From Hyaloperonospora brassicae (lineage: Eukaryota > Oomycota > Peronosporomycetes > Peronosporales > Peronosporaceae), in the NCBI GenBank assembly GCA_947650285.1, contig CANTFL010000080.1, positions 62,001 to 126,000 on the forward strand: 64,000 nucleotides of DNA, in the 5' to 3' direction. The position numbers were made by a program, and so were the translations under genes. Below the pieces are notes generated by a model. It did not search any database and was not told the DNA's origin. It saw only the letters and a program-made list of their open reading frames with translations. Shown one piece after another: positions 9,549 to 20,700 of this stretch (position 1 is its first letter; each line of letters starts with the position of its first letter).

Positions 9549-12500
9549 ATGGAGGGTGCCAAGTCGCCTCCGTCGCGCACGTGCGACACGCGCCTCCAGC
9601 CGCTACCGGTCATTGTCCGTCCTCAGACGCAGACACAGACACAGCAGCAGCGCCACAGTACCGCACCTCGGAAAGCGCTGCGCCCGCAGACGTCGCCGCT
9701 GCCGCCGTCGTGTTCGCTGTCCGCCATGTTCTTCTTCCCGTCGCATTCGGTCGCCGACGACCGCCCGACCGACAGCGACCCGACCCCCAAGCGGCCGCCG
9801 CCGGCACTCCCGCGCGACGACAGTAGCCACCTGGCGGCGCCAATTGTCCCTGCGGTGCGGCAGGAGAGCGGCCGCGTGGCGGCGCCGCTCGTCGACCTGG
9901 CGCAGCGGCTGAAGCCCAAGCTCGCCGTGTCCGAGAGCGGCCACTTTGAAGACCAGTTCTACCACGCGCACGACGGGAGCAAAGCGATGGCGCGGCTGCG
10001 GCAGCGCGCGTTCCAGAACAAGACCGTGCACACGAGCGGAGACGACGTGGAGCAGTTCTCGGATGCTGACATTGTCACGAGCGGGTACTTGGTCAAGCAG
10101 GGCTCGTTCTGGAAGTCGTGGCGCCGTCGGTTCTTCATCTTGAGACGGGACTGCCCCGTGCTGAGCTACTACACGTCGGCGGAAGAACTGGCCAAGCTCG
10201 GGGAGATCACGATCGACGAACACACGACCGTGCAGCCGACGCCAAAAGACGGCATGTTGTACCGGTTTACGATCGAGAACGACAAGCGCAAGCTGTCGCT
10301 GATTGCCGAGCAAGGTCAAGCGGACATGGAAGCCTGGATCGCGTGCATCCAAGGCTGCATCGTGCAGCGCGTGCGGCTGACGTCGCGGGTTCTCTCGGCC
10401 AATGGATCGCTCCTTCGACGAGGAGAAGGCGTGTCGCTGTGTGCGCAGCTGCAAGGCCGAGGATCCGAGAGCGCGTCCATGCTGGAAGACCTGGGCGCTG
10501 ACCGCACGAGCTTCTCTCGCATGGAGAGCCCGCATGTTGCGGGCAGCAGCATGAGCATGATGAAGCGATTTTCGACAGACTCGACGGTCATCCAGCAAGC
10601 TGCGGACGACTCGAGGTCCGTCCGAGACAACGAGGAAAAGCACAAGCAGCAACAGCAGCAGCAGTCTCGACAGCTTGCGCTCTCTCGGCTGGCCAGTACG
10701 GCTTCCGTGCCTATCGATGCACCAAAGGCGAAGCCTCGCCTGTTTCGCTCGTCCAGTGCTGGATCTATCCTCACTCAGCCGTCGTCGTGTCCTGCTACAG
10801 CTCGTGCGTACGACGACAACGGCCTGTCGATGCTGCGGTTGGCGAATGATACACAGAGGGCGCAGACCCCATCGAATTGCCCACGTGCACCGAATCTGAG
10901 CTTGCCTGGGTTCAAGCCACTCCCTAGCGTGGAGCTCGCTGTGTCTGTTGGCAGCAAAGCCATGCAAGACGTCCCGCACATGTTGGTAGTTCTGTTCACG
11001 TGTTGCCAGGGACAACAGCCAGAAGAGATCTCCCGCACAGAGGTGCGGAGCTCACTTTCGTTTCGATCCTGCGGTGGTGACTTCTATGCACGCGATTTCA
11101 ATGCTCTCCTTTCCGTGCCGCGCGTAGCACGGTCAGTGCTGCAGTTCGAGATCTTTTCAGTGGTCAACGCTGCATCCGAGTCGCTGGAGAATCAGAAATC
11201 GTTGGGTTTCGTGCGTGTCTCGGCGCTAGACATTCTCTTTTCGCGCGAGTCGTCGATGCTGCTCGAGTGTCACCGAACAGGCTTGTCCAAGCAGCTTTTC
11301 TATCTGGTGCTGGATCGGTTTGTCCCGCCTGGCCACAGCATCAACGTGAGTCATGCATACACTTACGCGAAGCACCATTTCCTCGTGGACACACAAGCAA
11401 TGGACAGACGGCCGTCGGGTGACTTCCTTGCTAGCTCGACATCGAGCTTGAAAGGTTGTACGAGCTACAATGAAATTCTTCGTGGCCAGCTGAAGCCACC
11501 GACCGCTGGCCATGTGCTTGTCACGGAAGAACTGTCAGCGTCGTATGTCTCAGTGTCGATGACGATCGCTTTTCTCAAGTACCTACAGCAGCGAAACGTC
11601 GCTCGAATCGACGAGGCAAGACAAGTGATCCGCGATATGAGACAGTATATGCAGGCGACTGCTAGCCAAGTGTTATCGAGCACACGTACGCAAGATGTCG
11701 AAGATCGAATGCGGGAGGTGGAAGTTGGCATGGCCCATTACATGCGTCTCCATGCTTCCTACCAAGAAACCTTGAAGCGCTATGCGACGATGTCGACCTC
11801 GCTCGAGGACGGCCGTGAACAGGGGATTACAGGCTGTCTGAAGCGAAGCAGCATGAAGAAGGATAAAGCGACAGCATTCATGGCCACCAATCTCAACTGT
11901 CACCTCGTGCGTGGAAGACGTGTGCGTCTTGCCGGCGACGTTGACCGAAGCGATCAAGGATGGCGAAGTGGGCTGGCACCAACTTTGACGGATGATGCAT
12001 CCGGATCTGACGAGAACGACAGTGAGAAGTTGCTTGTATCCGAGTACGTTTACTCGGTGGTAACTCATGGCTGTGCTTCAGCCCATATCATGGGCTTCAA
12101 GGAGGGTGGTTTGCGTCGTCTGAAACAGCAGTTGGCAACACAGAGCTCGCCCGACCCTCGTCTACGCGAGCGCATTGAGATGAGAGAAGACGTTGTGCGT
12201 TCGCAGGTGCTTGCAATCGCTGGCGCGTCATTTCTGAACGCTGTGGGCCTGGCGGCAACTCGTGGTGGACAGCACCGCCAACGCCTGCAGCTGTCATGCT
12301 CGACGGGCTTTTTGCTCAGCATCGAGTCTTTGCTGAGCACTGTAGGTGCCGAAAAGGGAATGCTGGAAGACATGGCCGATGGTGTTCGCTGGCTCAACAG
12401 TGTGGTGAGTTTCCAGCTTGTACAGTCTGCCGAAACGAGCCCGCTCGTGGAAATGTCAAAGTGCGTTAGCGTGACTAGCACACGCACTGGGGACCATGTG

Positions 12501-13157
12501 GTGGCTGCATTTGCTGTACCCCCCGTCGTGTTTGCAAAGCTTCCTGAAGTGCTCCAGCAAGGCCATGCGATAAAACTCCACGGAGTGATGTTCACCCAAG
12601 GGATTAATGAGATGCAGTCAGTGGCCAACCACTATTTGAACTCGAGTCTGCAGGATGAGCTCAACTTTGAGAGTGTGCAGATGCTGCAGCGGTATTTCCG
12701 AGTATACCAGACGCAAGTTATGCTCAATGGGAGCGATGCAAAGAAACTTGAAGCCGATCTGGTCGACCTGCGCGAGCTCCAGTCCGACATTGAAGCACTG
12801 ACCGGCCGCCTCAATGTTCGTGCCGAGAACGTGCAGAAGAAGCTTGTGAACATCCTCATCACATCCAGCGATATATGCCGTCGTCTCGGCGCTGGACGCA
12901 CGACGTGTTGCAAGAGTGGAAAAGACCGCACGGCAATGTCAGTGACACTGGAGACGTCTCGTTTGCTTGTGGATCACTTTCACGTGAAACAAGGTGTGCA
13001 TCTTTGTAATGCCATGAGGGAACGTGGCGTTCGCCGCGTGAACGTCCTGGCGAACACGGGCAAGACCAATTTTGCCTTCAACTCGTTCCAGCTCAAGTAT
13101 ATTCCTGACTGCTACAAGCCACCGCTTGCTTGTACCGATTCGCGTGTGGCATCTTAG
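9549..13157 (+). CDS. PH-domain phosphoinositide phosphatase, INPP4-type
   Basis: A single-exon protein of 1202 residues. The N-terminal about 150 residues are proline/arginine-rich and low complexity. A PH domain at about 177-275 starts SGYLVKQGSFWKSWRRRFF. A C2-like beta-rich segment may lie near 470-620. The C-terminal third carries the catalytic loop CKSGKDRTAMS near residue 1119, which matches the Cys-x5-Arg signature of inositol-3,4-bisphosphate 4-phosphatases (CKSAKDRT in animals). It probably removes the 4-phosphate of PI(3,4)P2. Animal INPP4 has an N-terminal C2 domain and no PH domain, so the PH addition is distinctive. I used the ATG at 9549; a later in-frame ATG at 9726 is possible, because the first 59 residues are poorly structured. 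Confidence 0.88.
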   Translation: MEGAKSPPSRTCDTRLQPLPVIVRPQTQTQTQQQRHSTAPRKALRPQTSPLPPSCSLSAMFFFPSHSVADDRPTDSDPTPKRPPPALPRDDSSHLAAPIVPAVRQESGRVAAPLVDLAQRLKPKLAVSESGHFEDQFYHAHDGSKAMARLRQRAFQNKTVHTSGDDVEQFSDADIVTSGYLVKQGSFWKSWRRRFFILRRDCPVLSYYTSAEELAKLGEITIDEHTTVQPTPKDGMLYRFTIENDKRKLSLIAEQGQADMEAWIACIQGCIVQRVRLTSRVLSANGSLLRRGEGVSLCAQLQGRGSESASMLEDLGADRTSFSRMESPHVAGSSMSMMKRFSTDSTVIQQAADDSRSVRDNEEKHKQQQQQQSRQLALSRLASTASVPIDAPKAKPRLFRSSSAGSILTQPSSCPATARAYDDNGLSMLRLANDTQRAQTPSNCPRAPNLSLPGFKPLPSVELAVSVGSKAMQDVPHMLVVLFTCCQGQQPEEISRTEVRSSLSFRSCGGDFYARDFNALLSVPRVARSVLQFEIFSVVNAASESLENQKSLGFVRVSALDILFSRESSMLLECHRTGLSKQLFYLVLDRFVPPGHSINVSHAYTYAKHHFLVDTQAMDRRPSGDFLASSTSSLKGCTSYNEILRGQLKPPTAGHVLVTEELSASYVSVSMTIAFLKYLQQRNVARIDEARQVIRDMRQYMQATASQVLSSTRTQDVEDRMREVEVGMAHYMRLHASYQETLKRYATMSTSLEDGREQGITGCLKRSSMKKDKATAFMATNLNCHLVRGRRVRLAGDVDRSDQGWRSGLAPTLTDDASGSDENDSEKLLVSEYVYSVVTHGCASAHIMGFKEGGLRRLKQQLATQSSPDPRLRERIEMREDVVRSQVLAIAGASFLNAVGLAATRGGQHRQRLQLSCSTGFLLSIESLLSTVGAEKGMLEDMADGVRWLNSVVSFQLVQSAETSPLVEMSKCVSVTSTRTGDHVVAAFAVPPVVFAKLPEVLQQGHAIKLHGVMFTQGINEMQSVANHYLNSSLQDELNFESVQMLQRYFRVYQTQVMLNGSDAKKLEADLVDLRELQSDIEALTGRLNVRAENVQKKLVNILITSSDICRRLGAGRTTCCKSGKDRTAMSVTLETSRLLVDHFHVKQGVHLCNAMRERGVRRVNVLANTGKTNFAFNSFQLKYIPDCYKPPLACTDSRVAS

Positions 13158-15067
13158 CTGTGCTAGAGCAGTGGACCGGGTGAGAGCCATGTTTTGCCAT
13201 CTGAAATCTGGTTTGTTGTACGTTGTAAAGATGAGGTGTTGACCAACGGACTGCTGACGGAGTGAGCTCTTTTGTCGTTGTTGGCTGCGTCAAGGTATTC
13301 TAGAGCTATGTTGTACCTACAGAAATATAAGCATTCCACGTCAAGGCTTTGCAGTCTCACCAGCACGTGCTGCAGTCAAGTTCTTGCTCGTGCACGTAGT
13401 TGCTACTCTCGAAGTCGCTGAGGATGCATTACGTCTCGTCTTGCCAACAGCATCAAGCGCTCCTTCCGCCAAAGTCCGATATCAGCAGCGCTGCTGTCTG
13501 AACGACGCTGTGCTGTTGTCATTTAGTTGGAAGTAATGCTGCCGTCCTGGATCTGCTGATGATACTCTTCACGCTTCACGCCGCTTTGTGCTCGAATGGC
13601 AAGATATTGATGCTACACAATGAGAAGGTGTCGACTGCATGCTTCACATTCGACACTGCTGGAATGTATGAAGCCGGGGCTGATCGCGGGTGGCTTGTCG
13701 AGTGTTGTGTGGCTTGCCTGGAGAGCAGTGTGGGCATCCATGGCATGCTGCAAGCACGTTGTGCTGTATTATAGTCCGTCGAGAGTCTCAGCGAATCGGT
13801 TGTGGTCAACGAAAGAGACGCACGGTCTGCTGTCAGTCATTCGAATGGCCCATGGCTGAACGATGAGGGGTTTACGCAAGGCGATGCCATCGTGCTTTGT
13901 CGTCGCAGCGAAGTGAGATGGTGGACATGCTTGTTACGTGTGGGAAATGGGTGACAACTACTGCACCGAGCAGCAAAAGTGTCGGTCGGTAGCGATCGTT
14001 TCAGTTTGTAGACTACTTCCAGCGGGCTCAGTGTCAGATTTTGGATTCCCTGAGAAGCAGCCACTTTGTTCACGAGTGCTGCTGTCCGTTGTGATATTCG
14101 GTCACCCTGAGGACGACCGGACCAACGCGACTGCACTATCGATGAGGCTCCTCAGTCTGCAGGTGATATCGAGCCGTTGCGAGAGGTTGTAGACCGGTAC
14201 GATGTCATCACGAAGCAAACTGGATGTCGTGTGAGAGATCGCCGCTTTCAACGATCAGAGCGTGGCTGCGACTCGTGTGCAAGATCAAAGCTGAAGTCTT
14301 TTGCTTCACCTGGTGCAGTGCACATCGGTGTCCGACTCTTGACACGACGTCGATATCCACGAGATCGTCAGTTGCGACTTCGGAACGAAAAGTGCACTGG
14401 ATGTCCATTTGCAGCTACTCGGATACGTGGTGACGACAGGTTGTGCGTCTACACGAGAGCTTTGCTCCGTCGATACGCGCTGGTTGCTGGAGCACCGGCA
14501 CCAAGTCATACTCCATTTGAAGTCACCTGCTCTGCCCACGCTGTCCAGCTGCGCGTTCCAGCAAGCGAAGACGACGAGACCGCGAAGACTCGTTGCTGCA
14601 CCTGCCCAGCCACACGCCAGTCCGCATGTCGCTGACCCACGAAGTGTGTGTGTGTGCAACCGACTCAAGCATCAGGTCTGCAAAGTATTTGCAACACAAA
14701 CTCTCGTGATGACAGCGCAAGTCCTGCACGGAGCGAGCTGACACCGTCTACAAAATCGTCCACACACTCGACGTCGCGTAATTTAGAGCGGCCATAAGCG
14801 GCCAACTCGACCATACCAAAGGTGCAAATGTTGTAAGAAGGACAGTATACTCCACATCATATCATCACATTGCTGCTCCACATCACATCGCTGCTCCACA
14901 TCATATCATCACATCGTTGCTCCACATCACATCGTTGCCCCACATCACATCGCTGCTTTACGTCATATCCGGACCAATTAGACGCCACCTCCGGACCAAA
15001 TCTGCGCGAAAGATCGATCCCAACACTGCTCGCCACTCACCCGCAAAACACAAAAACGTCCGACGTC
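13158..15067. other. Intergenic region, no supported gene apart from a short tandem repeat
   Basis: 1.9 kb between two plus-strand genes. Overlapping short frames exist on both strands, but none carries a recognisable domain or consistent splice structure. The 3' part contains the CATCACATC repeat listed separately and presumably the promoter of the downstream PLD-like gene. Confidence 0.5.
14853..14968. repeat. 18-bp tandem repeat upstream of the PLD-like gene
   Basis: Variants of GCTGCTCCACATCACATC repeat about five times, one copy enlarged by an extra ATCATATC. Because 18 is a multiple of three, the array stays open in frame with the downstream gene, but it has no ATG in that frame. I therefore treat it as leader or promoter sequence. 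Confidence 0.8.
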
Positions 15068-17713
15068 ATGCGCCCTCCGCCCGCGACGTCGGAGCGCACG
15101 CCGCTGCTCAAGAACCGCTGCAGCCGCAGCAACGACACTGTCCACGTCGCCGTCTCGTCGGTCGCTCCCCCCGCTCGGTCCGCCCCTCTCCCGCGCTGGT
15201 TCGTCGTCGCCGCGTCCGCGAGCGTCTGCGTGACGCTCCTGTGGCTCGTCCTGCTCGCCATTGGGCCGCCCGTCCTGCGCGAGTTCGACCAGTCGCTCTA
15301 TCTCTACGCCGGCGTCTTCAACTCACTGCTCGGCAGTTTCCTCTCGGCCAGCGGTTACTGCTGCCAGAAACTCGCGCACGTCCGCGTGGCGCGTCACGCG
15401 GCGCTGGGCACTGCGCCCATGCAGACCGTCTTCCAGGCCGGCGTCCTACTGCTCGCTATGGGGACCGTCTCCGCCATCAGCAACCTCGGGATCCTCGGCC
15501 AAGCCGTGCAGGCCCCTTTTGCCGCCCTCACGCTCATCTACAGCGCTGCGCTCGGCCGCTGCGTCCTCAACGAGAGCTTTGGCCGTTTCGACCTGCTCTC
15601 GAGCGCGCTCATTGTCGCGGGCGTCGCGCTCGCCGTGTACGCTGCGCAGCTCGCGCACGTGCCGCACGAGGCGTACACGCTCGAGTCGCTCGGACAGCTC
15701 TTGACAAGGGACTCGGGCTGGCCACTGGGCTACACGCTCGGGACGCTCACGTACGCGACCGTGCTGCTCCGGCGCGTGCAGTCGGCAAAGCTCCAGCGGT
15801 CGTCGAGTGGACTGCTGGCGTTCAGCTCCTGTGCAGGGATCATGGCGGGCTTCACGTCGCTCGCGACCAAGTCGGTCGTGGAAGTCACCAAGTCTGCAGT
15901 GGAGCACCAGGAGTGGCTCGTGTTGGTGCACCCGTGCTTTGTGCTGCTGGTCCTTGCGGTCCCGTGTGCGCTTGTGCCGCAGCTGTTTTTCCTGAACAAG
16001 GGCCTCGAGTTCTTTGGCACGCTCAAGTTCATTCCGCTGTACCAAGCGTTCATCATCCTCGGCAACATGGGCTGTGGCATGGTCTTTTACAACGAAATGG
16101 CGAGCTACAGCTCGACTGCACTGACGTGGTTCATCAGTGGCGTCTTGGTCACGATCAGTGGAGTGGGTGTGCTGCTGGTCAAAGTGGACGACGAACTCAG
16201 TAGTGGTGCCGATGCCCGGCGCTTGAATGCAGTGAGGGCCGTGGATCAACCCATGGATGAGCTGCTCGACTGCCGAGACAGTATCAAGGCCAGATTCGAC
16301 ACGGACTTTACGTTTGACCAGATGAAGTGGGCGACCGATGGGGACAAGTTGACGTCCGACAACTTGCGCGTGTGCCGCGACTTCCGCGAGTGTCAAGAAG
16401 CGATTGTCGAGCTGCTGGTGTCTGCGCGCAAGTCGATTTTCTACTCGACGTTTTTGTGTGACTTTAACCAGGTTCTCCATACGACAAAGGACGAGCACAA
16501 GGGCAGCACCTTCGTGTCGCTTGTGCGCGACGCTGTGAAGCGTGGAGTCGATGTCCACGTCTTGTACAACCCCGTGCGCGACTACGGGACGAACTCGATT
16601 GCTGACTTGCGTCGCATTTTGCCTCGAGAAGTGCACATTGCTTGCTCAGTGAGTGACCTGGGTCCGAGCTGGTTTACCCGCCACTTGTCGAACAACTCCA
16701 GGTACGCGTTCCATCATCAGAAGTACATTTGCGCTGACGAGGAGACCATTATGGTCACTGGGTGTGACGTCAACACGGAGCGGGAGGGCTGGTTGCTCAA
16801 GAACCATCTCGGTTACTATTGGCATGAGCTCAGTGTGATCGCCCACTGCACGCCTGAGATGGTTGGTTGGATCCGCGCGAATCACAAGCCCGCGCAGAAG
16901 AAACGGTACTACGATCACTTTATGGAGTCACCGCCTTTTCCGCTCGTGTCCGGTGGCTGGCGAGAAGAGAATTGTATGGTGAACATGATCATGAGTGCCA
17001 AGCACTCGGTGCAGCTGGAAAGCCAGATCATGATATCAGGTGGCTCTCTGCAGCACAACCGCATCTGTCCTGCGATCGTCGCTCGTATCAGTCAAGCCCG
17101 CCGCAAGGGCGAGCCATTTCACGCTCTGATCCTGACCAACGCCGCACAGAAAGATGAGCCGTCGTTTCTGGCACGCACGTTCTGCTCGCTGTCCATTCAA
17201 TGGTCGCTGGAGCAGCTGGAAGAATCTGCCTTGGCGTACGGCCTTACGCTGGACGAGTTGTGGCAGCACCTCCAAGTGGGCTGTCTCGAGTATGACAACG
17301 TGCTGGTCAAAGTGCATTCCAATATCCTGATTGTGGACGGAAATTACGCGCTGAGGTCGTCTTCAAATCTGGCTGACCGCAGTCTAAGTGCACGTCCCAA
17401 CGACACGGAGCTGGGTTTGCTGTTTTCTGGGCCTCGCGTGAACGAGCTACAGCAAGACTTGCTCAACATGTACTTGGGCACGGTGGGCGAGCAGTACTCG
17501 TGGAGTCAAGTGTTTGAGCGCATTCGAGGCTCGGCAACGAAGGAACCGGCCGGATTGATCCAGCCGCTGAAGAAGAAAGCGTACAGTCCTATATTCACGT
17601 GGTTCCTGATGAATGTCTTCATTTACCTCAGTGAAGGTGCTACCGGCGGCCGGGTCAAGGTGACATACGAAACCACGGTAAGTGGTGACAACAAGCACGA
17701 GGTCGGGACCTGA
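15068..17713 (+). CDS. Multi-span (DMT/NIPA-like) membrane domain fused to phospholipase-D-like domain (TM-PLD type)
   Basis: An 881-residue single-exon protein. After a dileucine-type ERTPLL motif, residues about 38-375 hold roughly nine hydrophobic spans. One contains GSFLSASGYCCQKLAH, resembling DMT-superfamily (NIPA-like) transporters. Residues about 415-850 are PLD-like. HKD motif 1 is intact (HHQKYICAD, near residue 547). HKD motif 2 (HSNILIVDGN, near 748) keeps His and Asp but has Asn where Lys is expected; the SSSNLADRS segment after it is conserved. Phytophthora species are known to encode a TM-PLD class, which this fits. Whether it hydrolyses phospholipid is uncertain given the altered second motif. 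The start is the first in-frame ATG; upstream sequence in frame is repeat. It is convergent with TBCD, only 83 bp away. Confidence 0.85.
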   Translation: MRPPPATSERTPLLKNRCSRSNDTVHVAVSSVAPPARSAPLPRWFVVAASASVCVTLLWLVLLAIGPPVLREFDQSLYLYAGVFNSLLGSFLSASGYCCQKLAHVRVARHAALGTAPMQTVFQAGVLLLAMGTVSAISNLGILGQAVQAPFAALTLIYSAALGRCVLNESFGRFDLLSSALIVAGVALAVYAAQLAHVPHEAYTLESLGQLLTRDSGWPLGYTLGTLTYATVLLRRVQSAKLQRSSSGLLAFSSCAGIMAGFTSLATKSVVEVTKSAVEHQEWLVLVHPCFVLLVLAVPCALVPQLFFLNKGLEFFGTLKFIPLYQAFIILGNMGCGMVFYNEMASYSSTALTWFISGVLVTISGVGVLLVKVDDELSSGADARRLNAVRAVDQPMDELLDCRDSIKARFDTDFTFDQMKWATDGDKLTSDNLRVCRDFRECQEAIVELLVSARKSIFYSTFLCDFNQVLHTTKDEHKGSTFVSLVRDAVKRGVDVHVLYNPVRDYGTNSIADLRRILPREVHIACSVSDLGPSWFTRHLSNNSRYAFHHQKYICADEETIMVTGCDVNTEREGWLLKNHLGYYWHELSVIAHCTPEMVGWIRANHKPAQKKRYYDHFMESPPFPLVSGGWREENCMVNMIMSAKHSVQLESQIMISGGSLQHNRICPAIVARISQARRKGEPFHALILTNAAQKDEPSFLARTFCSLSIQWSLEQLEESALAYGLTLDELWQHLQVGCLEYDNVLVKVHSNILIVDGNYALRSSSNLADRSLSARPNDTELGLLFSGPRVNELQQDLLNMYLGTVGEQYSWSQVFERIRGSATKEPAGLIQPLKKKAYSPIFTWFLMNVFIYLSEGATGGRVKVTYETTVSGDNKHEVGT

Positions 17714-17796
17714 TGTGTTGCTGCTACGTGCGCGCTGCGGAGAAAAGAGCAACGTGCATTCGGACAACAAGACGTATACCTTTGCGCAAGAGTTTT

Positions 17797-20700
17797 TCAG
17801 TAGCCCATTTCCTTGATCAGGGCGTTGTAGCCTGCGTCTTCCTGTGTAGCTACCGTTGCTTCTTCCTCTGCAGGGGCGGTCCTGCAACGTCACATCGATG
17901 TCAAGCTGGCGTTTAGTACTACGACACGCAGCAGTGCATCGAGAATCAATTGAGCAACAGTCGTACCGCTTTTTCGACGGAAGCTCCATGTCTAGCAGTT
18001 TTAGCAGCTCATGCTGAGCAGTGCGCACCTGAGGAAGCTGCAGTGGACATACAAAACAGACCTCGACACAGTCAATCGCTGGTCGTCCGACATTTGCAAT
18101 GCTGTGGCTTACCGGAGCGTCCCACGCGGTGTCACTCAAGATTTCGACCACACTGTCGTACTGCAGTAAGGAACGACACGACACGAGTCAGTCCTCGATC
18201 ATCAGTCGGCATGCACGCTCTTCCCGACCTTTTCTTCGCCGACGATATCGTACAGCAACAATCGCGTGTAGAGCATCTCAGCCGTCAGCTTCCGCACTTT
18301 TGGGAACTTGTGTCCCAGATACAACACGAGAGCTCGCAAAGCCCTGTTTTCCGTGTCAGGATTGCTTGGAAGTAGACCGACTAGCACACTTATGGCAGCG
18401 CTGAGTTTCGGCACCACAGCACATCTCTGTACCTTGTGACGCAGTGCATCATACAATTGTTCGCCAAAGTTGGTCGGTCCAGTAGCACCGTCATTGTTTC
18501 TCTGGTGTTCCTCAAACAGAAAGCGCAACAGACTCGATTCCAGCAGCAGTGCAATCGTTTTCATAAGCGGAATAGTGACCCGATCGTCCTGGCGGTGGCA
18601 GGTCAGCAGTGTCACCAAGTAGAAGCTGAACCGGCGAAGCAAAGCGTAGTTCTTGGACTGCAAGTGCACGCGCACCCAGTCAAAAAGGGCCCCTTTCGAC
18701 GCCTTGACGACGTTTTCAGTCAACCCGCCAACACTGATGACAAGGCCTGCAGCAACGCCTTCCAGAAGCTCCGGAACATCCATCATCTTCACTACTAGCG
18801 GAAACGTATCGTGAGCCATGGACCAGTTCACCGTCAGAGTCGATGGAAAAACCTGCTCTTCAAGGTATGCTCGACCGGGGATACCGTCAATGCGAGGCGA
18901 CGTCGAATGAAGCAATCGAAACAAGATGCTTCCGGCTATCATCCGTATGCTGTCCAGCTTCTCAGCTAGTTGCTTGGCAAGGGCTTCGAACTAGTGGGGG
19001 ACAAGACAGAAAAGTTAGCGCATCGAAATGCTTACAAGCAGCGGAAGAGCAGTCAAGTACGTACAATCATGCCCACCACGTCGGGAGAAACTCGATGAGC
19101 AAATGGCATCAAAGACATTTGATCTACTCTCGTGTGCTCCGCATCCGTTTGGTGCGTGGAGTCGAGGCTATGGTGCGGCGCCGCACATTCTGCCGTCTGC
19201 CCAGCTTCACCATCCAACGATCTCTTCATGCGAAGGAGGCCTACTCCACTAGGACTGAAGTAGTAATAGCCTAGAGCGGGCTTCTCAAACTTGACATAGC
19301 ATACATGTTCGAGCTCGGTCGAAGCACTGACGTCTTCATGCTTGCGTTTCCGATCTGGTACAATGTCAATGATCATCCCGCGACCATACTTCGTATGCGC
19401 TACCGTGCCTACAAGCAAGCGTGGCGCATGAGTGCTTTTGCCAACAAGCAGCTTCTCGATGCCGAGCATCGCTTCTTTGCGAACCCAGGAACCGACGTCT
19501 CCTCGCTCGTCGACTCGATAGTCTGCATGAATAGATCGAACGAGTGCGCGAACAACATCGTCTTCCATGTCGTTCAGATCTAGCTCAGCTGATGGCCGAG
19601 AACACAAATCCACCAGAGCGAGAACAGCAGCCACTCGACTTCCGGGATCCTCATCTTCTGTAGTACGTTCCTGGAGCGCGATGGATCGAAAAACTGCGCC
19701 AACTGCTTCTCTCAGGCAAGGCTGGACGAGTTCGTTGGCTGCGACACCCACAGCACGCAACATCCCTCGCCGTGCAGCAACATTGGGATTCAGGACTTGG
19801 ACGGAAACGCCGTTCTCCTTGGATACCACCATGATCCCCGACTCCATGAATCGCGGCAGCAAACCTTCCATGTATCTGACATGCGGTAGACTGCCCTTGT
19901 CAAATATCTTGGGACAGTATTGAGTCGTGAAGGCACCAAACGCATCAATAGCAGCATCACGGACGCTGTCATTTGGATGCACAAAGCATTCTTCGAGCAG
20001 CGACACATACTTCTTCACATGCACGAATCCAAGACTCAGGCGAGAATTCGCAATCACTTCAATTACATTGCAAACAGCGGCCCGAATCAGCTCGCCACCA
20101 CGTCCGCGAAACAGACGCCGCTTGTCGATCTCAAGGGGCAGCATCTTCACCTTCTTTTGCACCTCCCCATCAATGAACGCAGGGACCTGAGCCAGACACA
20201 TGAGGAGCTCTGTAACACTGATGATCGCACCATGCCGAACAATAACCTCAGCATCCGGAGAGAGAGCGTACGCAAGCAGTTGCGGGAACAAGCGGGTCAT
20301 TGCGAATGGCGGGTCGAAGGTCCCGATCTTACCCAGCGCAGCAGCAGCAAGACCGCGGATCTGGACGTCCCAGTGAGCAATCTTAAAGCTGATGAGATGC
20401 TCTAGCAACGAGTACCGATATTCTGGATACTTTGCAACAAAGACGCTCACATCGAGGTACGCGTGGCGCAAACTGGCGACTGTAAAATAGTCTGCTTTCG
20501 TCAGCAGATCGATACCGTTCGGGAAATTGGTGCGTCCTTGCCTGCCGACGTTTTCTTGAAAAGCTGCAGATGCTGCACGACGGCAATTCAGTTCGCGGTC
20601 GAATACGCAGTTGACCAGCATGGCCGGTGCAAGGACTTGTTTTAGCCAAGGCAGAAGCAGCGATGGCTCGTACGCACGCGCAAACGACCAGCACGCGTAG

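Noticed and set aside
9603..11015. Long minus-strand frame (470 codons) opposite the PH-INPP4 gene
   Set aside because: Arg/His-rich shadow of a GC-rich real gene; no domain.
14870..15067. 66-codon N-terminal extension of the PLD-like protein
   Set aside because: It consists of repeat-encoded sequence and begins at a non-ATG codon; the first ATG in frame is 15068.
15446..16636. Long minus-strand frame opposite the PLD-like gene
   Set aside because: Antisense shadow of an unmistakable gene, rich in Arg, His and Glu with no domain.
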